From assembly GCA_013815395.1 (NCBI GenBank), contig JACDGH010000034.1, forward strand, positions 1 through 14,867: DNA of 14,867 nt, written 5' to 3'. Origin of the DNA: Parachlamydiaceae bacterium. GTDB lineage: Bacteria > Chlamydiota > Chlamydiia > Chlamydiales > Parachlamydiaceae. The notes beneath the pieces were generated by a model. It did not search any database. It saw nothing but the letters and a program-made list of their open reading frames with translations, and was not told where the DNA came from. The translations under genes and the position numbers were made by a program. Below, one piece after another: positions 1 to 6,511 of this stretch; within the stretch, counting starts at the first letter, position 1; every line of letters starts with the position of its first letter.

Positions 1-55
1 TTACGACAAGATACCGTGTTTTTTTCTTTTTGAAAATTACATATTCCATTTTTAT

Positions 56-95
56 AAAAAAAATACAAATCCCTTTTTTTTAAAGGGATTTGTAT
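56..95 (-). terminator. Intrinsic terminator reading leftward
   Basis: A perfect 14-bp inverted repeat (arms 63-76 and 82-95, 5-base loop 77-81) is followed on the minus strand by a run of seven U (the A run 56-62). This is a textbook rho-independent terminator for minus-strand transcription. It begins 7 bases after the stop codon of the small minus-strand ORF at 102-230. On the plus strand the downstream tail is less T-rich (five T at 99-103), so any effect on rightward transcription is probably weaker. Confidence 0.7.
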
Positions 96-101
96 AAGTT
101 T

Positions 102-230
102 TTACTTTAACTTGACGGCATTGGGCGAGATGCCCTTGCTACCTGGTTTGGGCGGCATAGCCAAGGTTGCCAGGGCGGGAGCTTTCATATGTAAATGAAC
201 CACATCATCTAGATTTTCTTTAGCAAGCAT
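102..230 (-). pseudogene. Short 42-residue minus-strand ORF, possibly the 3' remnant of a lost gene
   Basis: Reading leftward, an ATG at 230 opens 42 codons that end in TAA at 102. The predicted peptide has a Pro/Gly/Lys-rich tail (PPKPGSKG, then SPNAVKLK). An in-frame stop directly precedes the ATG and I see no Shine-Dalgarno sequence. The stretch 112-185 is clearly more GC-rich than the AT-rich DNA around it, and a good leftward terminator follows the stop. The simplest reading is the surviving 3' end of a gene plus its terminator. A genuine small protein or a structured RNA (5-bp pairing of 142-146 with 170-174) is also possible. I do not recognise the peptide. Confidence 0.3.
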
Positions 231-250
231 TTAGAATACTTTTTTTGAAG

Positions 251-280
251 TTACTAATAAATCCAGTCAAAACATATGAT
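251..280 (+). promoter_or_regulatory. Weak candidate promoter for the FAD oxidoreductase unit
   Basis: A TATGAT -10-like hexamer at 275-280 (5 of 6 to consensus) lies 18 bases after a poor -35 match, TTACTA, at 251-256. It would start transcription near 287, about 43 bases before the ATG at 330. The -10 is convincing and the -35 is not. Confidence 0.25.
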
Positions 281-329
281 ATGCCAAGTTTGAAGCAACA
301 ATAAAAAAAGAAAAATACTAGGTGATTTT

Positions 330-2075
330 ATGGTAACGACTTTACTCCCGCAATTCCAACATCAAGATCAGTATCATTTTCCATGCAGTTCAATAGTGGC
401 TGATGGGGTTGATTATCTGGCATTAATGTGTCCCCATCAAAAAGATGCTAAAAATATTCGAGAAAAAATTGGCCGATTAGTCGCTAGGATATTGAGTCTG
501 GGAGTTTTTCCTATTGCATTGGGCATGGATATGACTTATTTAACCTGCGCAAGTATTGCTGAGAATATACGTTATGTTTTAGCTAAAACTCCCGAGCAAA
601 CTGCTGAAAGGTTGAAGATCGCTCAAAATTGTAGTGAAGCACGAAATAAATGCTTGAGAGGCTTGTTAGCTTTCCCCCAAAACATTTTAGGGGCAGATAT
701 GATTACTATGCATTTTCAGACGGCTGATCGAAAAGATATGATCCTACCCTTAGGAAAGTTATATAAAAGTCATGCTGAAAAAATGTTTCCCAGTACAGCT
801 GAGGAAGTTGCAAATATCATTAAGCTTGCAAAAGAACAAAATCGGAAAATTTCCATTAAAGGTGCAGGATATGCTCAAGGTAAACAAACTTTGCCCCCTG
901 GCGATCATGATATTTGCATAGATGTTGGGAACTTTAAAAAAATAGAAATTGATGTAAAAAACAAACTAGCCACAGTCGGTGCGGGGGTTAGATGGGGGGA
1001 ACTTCAAAATGAAGCTGATAAGCATGGAATGGCCACAATTGTGCAGCAAGCTTCCAATGTTTTTTCGATTGGAGGAAGTGTGGGGGGGGCTAACTGCCAT
1101 GGATGGGATCATCGTTGGGGGTCTGTGGGAAATACTGTAGTATCTATGCAAGTAATCAGGCCGGATGGTGAAGTAGTGACCACAAAACGTGGAGATGATC
1201 TTTTTAGCTTAGTTTTAGGTGGCTATGGATTATTTGGTGTGATTACAGAAGTGACCCTTCAACTAACTGAAAACGTGCCTTTACTAGTATGGGGAGAAAA
1301 AGTTGAAATTGATGATTATATCGACTACTATAGGATGATCCAGTCAAATCCTGGCAATTACATGCATCTATATCGCTTAAGTATAGATCCGAAAAACTTG
1401 CTAAAAGAAGGGTATGCTCAAAATTACTCAGCCGGCAATATTAAATCACATCAAACAAAAAATCTAGTTAATGAACCCGCGGAAGGGGCATTAAGAGATC
1501 GTATTATGTTCCAATTTGCAAGGCATTTTCCATCAATAGTTAGTTTCTGGTGGAGTCATGAAAGCAAAGATATCTTAACTTTAAAAAAAGCCATGCGAAA
1601 TGAAATTATGCGTCCACCTATTGAAGCAACTTTTAATAATCACAGCGTATCAACGACAGAGTGGCTTCAAGAGTATTTTTTACCAGCTGAACATTTAGCT
1701 GATTTCATCCGATATCTTGGAACTGTTTTAGATAAAAACGAAGTGAAACTTTTGAACTGTTCAATTCGTCCCGTTGTGCAAGACAAATTTAGTAAACTGG
1801 GCTATGCAAAAGAAGGGGAACGTTTTGCTGTGGTTCTATTTTTTACACAGTTTTTACAAAATGAACAGGTAGATAAAACAAGACAATGGGTTAGGGAAGT
1901 TGTCGATAAAGTCATAGAAATGAAAGGCACATATTACCTTCCCTATATGCATTTTCCCACTAGAAATCAGTTTAGAAAATGTTATCCACAGTACAAAGAA
2001 GTTGTGAAAATGAAAGAAATTTATGACCCTCAATCTATTTTTGAGAATCAACTCTACAACGAATATTATAGATAA
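330..2075 (+). CDS. FAD-binding PCMH-type oxidoreductase (GlcD/lactone-oxidase-like), substrate unknown
   Basis: This 581-residue protein carries a PCMH-type FAD-binding domain, about residues 145-315. Visible landmarks are GAGYAQG (178-184, first FAD loop), SIGGSVGGANCHG (246-258, second loop), a PDGEV segment near 278-282 and LGGYGLFGVITEVTL (297-311). The C-terminal YDPQSIFENQLY (565-576) resembles the end of lactone-oxidase-type flavoenzymes. Residues 1-140 are an extension with a hydrophobic stretch near 50-75 that I cannot assign. In the first loop a tyrosine (Y181) occupies the place of the histidine that carries covalent FAD in many relatives, so FAD is probably non-covalent. The ATG is supported by the Shine-Dalgarno TAGGTGA at 319-325. 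The next gene starts 15 bases downstream, suggesting a joint pathway. Family call is firm; substrate is unknown. Confidence 0.85.
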   Translation: MVTTLLPQFQHQDQYHFPCSSIVADGVDYLALMCPHQKDAKNIREKIGRLVARILSLGVFPIALGMDMTYLTCASIAENIRYVLAKTPEQTAERLKIAQNCSEARNKCLRGLLAFPQNILGADMITMHFQTADRKDMILPLGKLYKSHAEKMFPSTAEEVANIIKLAKEQNRKISIKGAGYAQGKQTLPPGDHDICIDVGNFKKIEIDVKNKLATVGAGVRWGELQNEADKHGMATIVQQASNVFSIGGSVGGANCHGWDHRWGSVGNTVVSMQVIRPDGEVVTTKRGDDLFSLVLGGYGLFGVITEVTLQLTENVPLLVWGEKVEIDDYIDYYRMIQSNPGNYMHLYRLSIDPKNLLKEGYAQNYSAGNIKSHQTKNLVNEPAEGALRDRIMFQFARHFPSIVSFWWSHESKDILTLKKAMRNEIMRPPIEATFNNHSVSTTEWLQEYFLPAEHLADFIRYLGTVLDKNEVKLLNCSIRPVVQDKFSKLGYAKEGERFAVVLFFTQFLQNEQVDKTRQWVREVVDKVIEMKGTYYLPYMHFPTRNQFRKCYPQYKEVVKMKEIYDPQSIFENQLYNEYYR

Positions 2076-2090
2076 ACAAAGGACAAATTA

Positions 2091-4043
2091 ATGAATTCCG
2101 TTTCTTATGATACATATAAATTTGTGGAAAATCATTGTAAAAATGAAATTAAACAATTCTTAAACGTTGTATTTCAGCAAGTTAATACAGAGAAATTTTA
2201 TCAGATATTTACTGAAGTCATGCAAATTAAAGAAATCGATGGAATGGGTGTATATAGAGAACTTCTCAGGCGTGCTCCTGAAGCAAAAGGAGGGTTTTTC
2301 TGGAAAGTTAAAGCAGGATTAAAAGCCTTAAAAGAAGAAAAAGAAACTTTAGTTAAGAATATTGAGCTAATTTCAGATCCTTTATATCAACGCAAAGGCT
2401 ATCTTGAAATTAATTTACCCTATCGCATGGGAGCTTCTGTCTGCAAAGCAATGGGAATATCTGGTAAAACAGCACTAGTGAACGATAAGGAAAGGGTTAG
2501 CGACATCCTACAATGCGGCTATCCAAAACCATATGACGTATTTGTGCCCTATGGAGATGATGCCCCTTTAAAAAAAGAAAATTTTCCTTTTCCAATAAGT
2601 GTTGTAGGAATGTTTGCTGGAGCGCATCATTGCCAACCCCAAAACCTTAAATCGTTTATCCAGTCCATCTATGATATATTGGAGCCAGGTGGAATTTTTT
2701 ATCTGCGTGATCACGATGCGAACACGACTGAAAATAAAGCTATTGCAGACATAGCCCACAGATTTTTTAACGCCCTTAGTGATGTGTCAGAGAATGATGA
2801 GGAAGCTGAAATAAGGAACTTTCAAGCCCTTTCATATTTTATTCAGATTGCGCAAGAAGCTGGCTTTAAAGTTGCTTCTGAACCTCTCATTAGAGAAGGA
2901 GATGCTTCTCAAAACGCCTTAATTAAGTTTTACAAGCCATTTCAAGATGAAGCACAAGCGCATATTGGATATATTAGAGAGAAAATGATCAATGCTTGCA
3001 GAAGCAGATCTTCCACAAAGATGTATTTTCGAGATAGTAAGCAAACGCACCTCACAAAAGTCGAATGGTTAAATGTTGAACAGGAAATGGCCCAAGCCGC
3101 TTTTTATAAAAAGAATTTTTTTATAAAATACCCCCATGCTAGAGATGCGAAGGAGTCATTGCTAGTCTTCAGAAAATCATTTCAAGCAGCACTGAAAAAC
3201 AGTTCATTTCGCGAAGTATTATTTTCTGATTATACTTTGATGAATTCTACAATCACAATTGCCACTGGAGTGCAGAACATTGCAAAAAGCGCTCTTTACA
3301 TACCCTGTAAATGGCTTTCAAATTTAGGTAATTTTTTGCCTCATCATAAAAATGCTCATTGGGAAAAACCTTCTGAGTACTATGGTGCGTGGTTAGACAA
3401 GTATAGTAATTCTTTAGAAATTATCCCTTCTTACGAACATCCGTTTTATCAAAACCTCAAAGGTTATTTTAAAGTCTTAAGTTCGTCTTTTGGAAAATCC
3501 CTCGAACAGCAAAGCTTGTCAAAGCTAATGATTGATCGGCAAACTATAAAAAATATTACTACCACAGTTGCTATCTCAGCAGACCTCTTGTGGAGGCAAT
3601 TCTTCGCTTCTGGTGTTAAGGCTTTTTATGGAGGACAAGATAATGCGGATGCCAGGGAAATAGGCTTAATTATCAATACAAATGGAAAAGAAAATGTATT
3701 GAAAGGCTGTGAAAAAAACGTTAAAGCTTTAGTCGAAGAAGAGAAGAATCCATACAAAGGAATCATTGTTAACCGCTATAAAGGCTTGACAGAGGTGCTA
3801 AAAGAGTTAAGCGTAAACGATGTAGAAATTGTCGAAATAGCCGGACAGACAGCTTTAGAAATCGAATTTTCAATCGAAAATGGCAGTAAACTATTAGAAG
3901 TTGCTGGAGTGCAAAAGCTCTATTATCGCCATAATTATTTTTCAGAAGAAAATAAAATTGTGGCTTGTCTTGTGCCTGTAAACAAATTGCAAACAATTTT
4001 TAAAGATTTTGGGGATAACATTCATAGAATATATGATTTTTAA
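2091..4043 (+). CDS. Large protein with a methyltransferase-like core and unassigned C-terminal half
   Basis: A 650-residue protein with an AAAGGA ribosome binding site at 2078-2083, 15 bases after the oxidoreductase stop, so very likely co-transcribed. Residues about 165-282 look like the second half of a class I SAM-dependent methyltransferase: an ISVVGMFAGAHH strand-loop, a helix, then LEPGGIFYLRDHD (197-209), a helical stretch, and a terminal strand GFKVASEPLI (258-267). I cannot find the glycine-rich SAM-binding motif I in residues 90-165, so cofactor binding is uncertain. Residues 283-650 match nothing I recognise; they include an aromatic segment WEKPSEYYGAWLDKYS (424-439) and a mixed segment with PYKGIIVNRYKGLTEVLKEL (554-573). 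There is no signal peptide or clear membrane helix. It could be a modifying enzyme acting with the oxidoreductase, or a non-catalytic partner. Confidence 0.6.
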   Translation: MNSVSYDTYKFVENHCKNEIKQFLNVVFQQVNTEKFYQIFTEVMQIKEIDGMGVYRELLRRAPEAKGGFFWKVKAGLKALKEEKETLVKNIELISDPLYQRKGYLEINLPYRMGASVCKAMGISGKTALVNDKERVSDILQCGYPKPYDVFVPYGDDAPLKKENFPFPISVVGMFAGAHHCQPQNLKSFIQSIYDILEPGGIFYLRDHDANTTENKAIADIAHRFFNALSDVSENDEEAEIRNFQALSYFIQIAQEAGFKVASEPLIREGDASQNALIKFYKPFQDEAQAHIGYIREKMINACRSRSSTKMYFRDSKQTHLTKVEWLNVEQEMAQAAFYKKNFFIKYPHARDAKESLLVFRKSFQAALKNSSFREVLFSDYTLMNSTITIATGVQNIAKSALYIPCKWLSNLGNFLPHHKNAHWEKPSEYYGAWLDKYSNSLEIIPSYEHPFYQNLKGYFKVLSSSFGKSLEQQSLSKLMIDRQTIKNITTTVAISADLLWRQFFASGVKAFYGGQDNADAREIGLIINTNGKENVLKGCEKNVKALVEEEKNPYKGIIVNRYKGLTEVLKELSVNDVEIVEIAGQTALEIEFSIENGSKLLEVAGVQKLYYRHNYFSEENKIVACLVPVNKLQTIFKDFGDNIHRIYDF

Positions 4044-4079
4044 AAAAAATTAATTTTAATTTTAAAAAATAAAATTAGC

Positions 4080-4109
4080 GTACGAAGGGGTTTCAAAACC
4101 CCTTCGTAC
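4080..4109. terminator. Bidirectional terminator between convergent genes
   Basis: A perfect 14-bp inverted repeat (arms 4080-4093 and 4096-4109) sits between the plus-strand gene ending at 4043 and the minus-strand gene ending at 4114. T-rich sequence follows on each strand (4112-4115 to the right, the A-rich stretch 4061-4075 to the left), so it can stop both transcripts. The formal 2-base loop implies that the innermost pairs open in RNA. Confidence 0.75.
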
Positions 4110-4113
4110 AATT

Positions 4114-4419
4114 TTAAGATCCATGGAGTGCTTTGATATCGTCTTTTACTTGCGAAGAAAGAAATTTTATAATCATCGATTCCATACGCTCATCCATAGC
4201 ATCCAATTCTTCTTGCGTATATATATTTTTGGGAGAATCAACACAAGAAGGCGTTGTTTCTTGGACATTTAAGACAGAAGAGGCCTCTTTATCGACCTTT
4301 AAAACAATATCTTTTTTATTACTAGAAAAACAACTTCTGTTCATATTATTTAATGCTGCAGCAATATCGTAGTATGGAGTCTCATTGGGTCCTGTAGCGG
4401 ATTGTGTTCCGAGTGTCAT
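4114..4419 (-). CDS. Small acidic protein of unknown function
   Basis: A 101-residue minus-strand ORF with a strong Shine-Dalgarno (AGGTGAT, 4423-4429 on the minus strand) a few bases before its ATG, and a terminator 5 bases beyond its stop. Those signals favour it over the overlapping plus-strand frame at 4133-4372, which has neither. The N-terminal half is Ser/Thr/Asn-rich and probably flexible. The C-terminal third (IYTQEELDAMDERMESM and on, residues 66-98) looks like an amphipathic acidic helix. Cysteines lie at 30 and 59. There is no signal peptide or membrane helix. I do not recognise a family; a lineage-specific protein, possibly secreted or a chaperone-like partner, is speculation. 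It is transcribed away from infA. Confidence 0.6.
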   Translation of the reverse strand: MTLGTQSATGPNETPYYDIAAALNNMNRSCFSSNKKDIVLKVDKEASSVLNVQETTPSCVDSPKNIYTQEELDAMDERMESMIIKFLSSQVKDDIKALHGS

Positions 4420-4605
4420 TGTATCACCTAAAGTTAGTGGAATTAAGTTTATAGTTCGAGAAGTGTCTCTGCAAATGATTGTATAATAAAGGGCAATTTT
4501 TTGAAACCTAACCTTAATATGTAATCATATGAGGCCGATTCGAGTGTTATAACATTATCCAAAAAAAGATTTTTTGCTATTTTAGAGTAAGTGAACATTT
4601 TTCTC

Positions 4606-4641
4606 TTGACATTTATGCAAAAGCTGATACCTTATTATACA
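4606..4641 (+). promoter_or_regulatory. Candidate promoter for infA
   Basis: A perfect -35 hexamer TTGACA lies at 4606-4611. The best -10-like boxes are TATTAT at 4633-4638 and TATACA at 4636-4641, giving spacers of 21 or 24 bases, longer than the usual 17. At 17-18 bases the sequence is a poor ACCTTA/CCTTAT. The main housekeeping sigma factor is the likely reader, but spacing makes this uncertain. Confidence 0.4.
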
Positions 4642-4684
4642 TTCATTATAAGTCCATTTCTCTCCATAAAACACTGCGATAAAA

Positions 4685-4903
4685 ATGACAAAAGAAGATA
4701 CTATAAAACTTGAAGGCAACGTTGAAGAGTTGCTTCCTAACATGACGTTTAGAGTTAAACTTGAAAACGGATTAGTCGTATTTGCCCATCTGTGCGGCAA
4801 AATGCGTATGAAAAACATTCGTGTTTTGGTGGGTGATGTCGTTACTGTTGAGATGTCACCATATGATTTGACAAAAGCGCGCATTATTTTCCGACAGAGA
4901 TAA
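4685..4903 (+). CDS. infA: Translation initiation factor IF-1
   Basis: IF-1 binds the A site of the 30S subunit during initiation, assisting IF-2 and IF-3. The 72-residue product is the standard length and is one S1/OB-fold domain throughout: KEDTIKLEGNVEELLPN at the start, the FRVKLENG strand, then AHLCGKMRM and a conserved end with VTVEMSPYDLTKARI. Cys and Met at the centre of AHLCGKMRM match chlamydial IF-1 as I know it. The ATG at 4685 gives the family's usual N-terminus, but the 20 bases before it (ending GCGATAAAA) hold no Shine-Dalgarno sequence. It heads the conserved translation and transcription cluster and is followed by tRNA-Thr and tuf. Confidence 0.95.
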   Translation: MTKEDTIKLEGNVEELLPNMTFRVKLENGLVVFAHLCGKMRMKNIRVLVGDVVTVEMSPYDLTKARIIFRQR

Positions 4904-4934
4904 TTGGTTAGAAGAAGAAAATTGCAAAATAGTG

Positions 4935-4963
4935 TTGATTTTTTTTCCCTTACCTTCTACACT
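4935..4963 (+). promoter_or_regulatory. Candidate promoter for tRNA-Thr and tuf
   Basis: TTGATT at 4935-4940 and TACACT at 4958-4963, both 4 of 6 to consensus, are separated by the optimal 17 bases. Transcription would start near 4970, about 46 bases before the mature tRNA-Thr, leaving a short 5' leader to be trimmed. Confidence 0.5.
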
Positions 4964-5015
4964 CATAAGCTTTCGAGTCGGTGAAGTCTGTTAGCACCAA
5001 CGGAAAAAATAAATT

Positions 5016-5087
5016 GCCCAGATAGCTCAGTGGTAGAGCACTTGCATGGTAAGCAAAAGGTCGTAGGTTCAATTCCTATTCTGGGCA
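5016..5087 (+). tRNA. tRNA-Thr (anticodon GGT)
   Basis: A complete 72-base cloverleaf. The acceptor stem 5016-5022 with 5080-5086 is perfect, the D stem is GCTC/GAGC, the anticodon loop 5046-5052 has T33 and anticodon GGT (5048-5050), and the T arm 5063-5079 has a TTCAATT loop. The discriminator is A5087 and CCA is not encoded, so it must be added after transcription. The top pair of the anticodon stem (C5041 with A5057) is a mismatch; the other four pair normally. It lies between infA and tuf, as in chlamydial genomes, and reads ACC and ACU codons. Confidence 0.95.
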
Positions 5088-5096
5088 GAAGATTAT
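5068..5096 (+). promoter_or_regulatory. Possible tuf promoter overlapping the 3' end of tRNA-Thr
   Basis: TTCAAT in the tRNA T loop (5068-5073) is 17 bases from GATTAT (5091-5096), which begins an AT run 3 bases past the tRNA end. The same arrangement follows tRNA-Trp. The -35 match is weak, so the AT element may instead serve tRNA 3' processing. Confidence 0.3.
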
Positions 5097-5147
5097 ATAT
5101 ATAACAAACAAAAATTGATATTTTAGAAGCTACACGGAGAAACTAAA

Positions 5148-6332
5148 ATGGCTAAAGAAACGTTTCAACGAAAAAAACCTCACGTTAACGTTGGTACCAT
5201 CGGGCACGTTGACCACGGTAAGACAACGCTTACTGCAGCAATCACGAAAGTGTTAGCAGAAGCTGGCGGAGCAAAATACCGCGATTACGCATCGATTGAT
5301 AATACACCAGAAGAAAAAGCACGCGGAATCACTATTAACTCAACACACGTTGAGTATGAAACAGAGAGCCGTCACTATGCTCACGTCGACTGCCCTGGAC
5401 ACGCTGACTATGTAAAAAACATGATTACTGGTGCAGCTCAAATGGACGGCGCAATCTTGGTTGTTGCTGCAACAGATGGTGCTATGCCGCAAACACGTGA
5501 GCACATCCTTTTAGCCCACCAAATGCAAGTGCCTGCAATTGTTGTATTTCTTAACAAAGTTGATATGCTCGGCGAATCAGATCAAGAGCTTCTCGATTAC
5601 GTGGAAATTGAATTGCATGAATTGCTAGAATCTAAAGGGTACATGAATACTCCAATCATCCGTGGATCAGCATTAAAAGCTCTTGACGGCGATCCAAAGT
5701 ATGTCGAAGCAATTAAATTGTTGATGAAAACAGTTGATGAAAAAATCCCAACACCAGCTCGTGAAGTTGATAAGCCGTTCCTTATGCCTGTTGAAGACGT
5801 TTTCTCGATCTCTGGTCGTGGAACTGTAGCCACAGGTCGTGTGGAGCGCGGTGTTGTAAGAATGAGTGATAAGTTGCAAATTGTAGGTCTTGGACCAACA
5901 ATTGATACAGTGGCTACCGGTCTTGAAATGTTTAATAAAGTCCTAGATGAAGCCCGTGCAGGTGAGAACGTTGGTATCTTGCTGCGTGGTATTGATAAGG
6001 GTATTATTGAGCGAGGAATGATTCTGGCAGCTCCTGGTACATGCACACCTCATACAATTTTTAAAGGTCCTATTTACGTATTGACAAAAGAAGAAGGTGG
6101 CCGCCATAAGCCATTCTTTACTGGATATCGTCCACAACTTTACTTCCGAACAACAGACGTAACAGGTTCAGTAGAACTTCCTGCTACGGTTGAGATGGTT
6201 ATGCCTGGTGATAACGTAGAAATCACTGTAACGCTCATCGCTCCTATTGCTATGGAAAAAGGGATGCGTTTTGCTATCCGTGAAGGTGGTCGTACGATTG
6301 GTGCTGGTACAGTATCCGAGATCATTAAGTAA
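5148..6332 (+). CDS. tuf: Elongation factor Tu
   Basis: EF-Tu delivers aminoacyl-tRNA to the ribosomal A site and hydrolyses GTP on codon recognition. The 394 residues are full length. The G domain (about 1-200) shows GHVDHGKT (19-26), RGITI (59-63), DCPGH (81-85) with the catalytic His85, NKVD (136-139) and SAL (174-176). The two beta-barrel domains follow, including GRGTVATGRVERG (223-235) and GYRPQLYFRTTDVTG (326-340). The ATG has GGAG at 5136-5139, 8 bases upstream. Codons are less AT-biased than in the genes at 330-4043, as expected for high expression. It is preceded by tRNA-Thr and followed by a terminator and tRNA-Trp; only one tuf copy lies in the window. Confidence 0.98.
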   Translation: MAKETFQRKKPHVNVGTIGHVDHGKTTLTAAITKVLAEAGGAKYRDYASIDNTPEEKARGITINSTHVEYETESRHYAHVDCPGHADYVKNMITGAAQMDGAILVVAATDGAMPQTREHILLAHQMQVPAIVVFLNKVDMLGESDQELLDYVEIELHELLESKGYMNTPIIRGSALKALDGDPKYVEAIKLLMKTVDEKIPTPAREVDKPFLMPVEDVFSISGRGTVATGRVERGVVRMSDKLQIVGLGPTIDTVATGLEMFNKVLDEARAGENVGILLRGIDKGIIERGMILAAPGTCTPHTIFKGPIYVLTKEEGGRHKPFFTGYRPQLYFRTTDVTGSVELPATVEMVMPGDNVEITVTLIAPIAMEKGMRFAIREGGRTIGAGTVSEIIK

Positions 6333-6355
6333 TTAGTAGCTGACACAAAAACATT

Positions 6356-6381
6356 AAAGGGCACGCTAGCGTGCCCTTTTT
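6356..6381 (+). terminator. Intrinsic terminator after tuf
   Basis: A perfect palindrome at 6356-6379, a 10-bp stem with a CTAG loop, runs into five T at 6377-6381. It is a strong rho-independent terminator 23 bases past the tuf stop. It ends only one base before the first base of mature tRNA-Trp (6383). Confidence 0.85.
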
Positions 6382-6382
6382 A

Positions 6383-6455
6383 GGGTGTGTAGCTCAGCTG
6401 GTAGAGCAGCGGTCTCCAAAGCCGCCGGTCGGGGGTTCGATCCCCTCCGCACTCG
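6383..6455 (+). tRNA. tRNA-Trp (anticodon CCA)
   Basis: A complete 73-base cloverleaf. The acceptor stem 6383-6389 with 6448-6454 includes two G-U pairs. The D stem is GCTC/GAGC, the anticodon stem GCGGT/GCCGC, the loop CTCCAAA with anticodon CCA (6416-6418), and the T arm 6431-6447 has loop TTCGATC. The discriminator is G6455, normal for tryptophan, and CCA is not encoded. It is placed between tuf and secE as in other chlamydiae. Confidence 0.95.
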
Positions 6456-6464
6456 TTGGATAAT
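6436..6464 (+). promoter_or_regulatory. Possible secE-nusG promoter overlapping the 3' end of tRNA-Trp
   Basis: TTCGAT in the T loop (6436-6441) is 17 bases from GATAAT (6459-6464), which is 5 of 6 to the -10 consensus and begins 3 bases past the tRNA end. The same geometry occurs after tRNA-Thr. The -35 is poor, so confidence is limited; a start near 6471 would leave about 41 bases before secE. Confidence 0.35.
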
Positions 6465-6511
6465 ATATACTCGCGATTCAGCAAAAGCCCCGCTTCAGAA
6501 GAGGTGATACA

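Noticed and set aside
4133..4372. 79-residue plus-strand ORF opposite the small acidic gene
   Set aside because: It has no ribosome binding site or terminator of its own, whereas the minus-strand frame has both.
5597..6046. 149-residue minus-strand ORF inside tuf
   Set aside because: Antisense shadow of a highly conserved gene with strong codon bias; no start signals.
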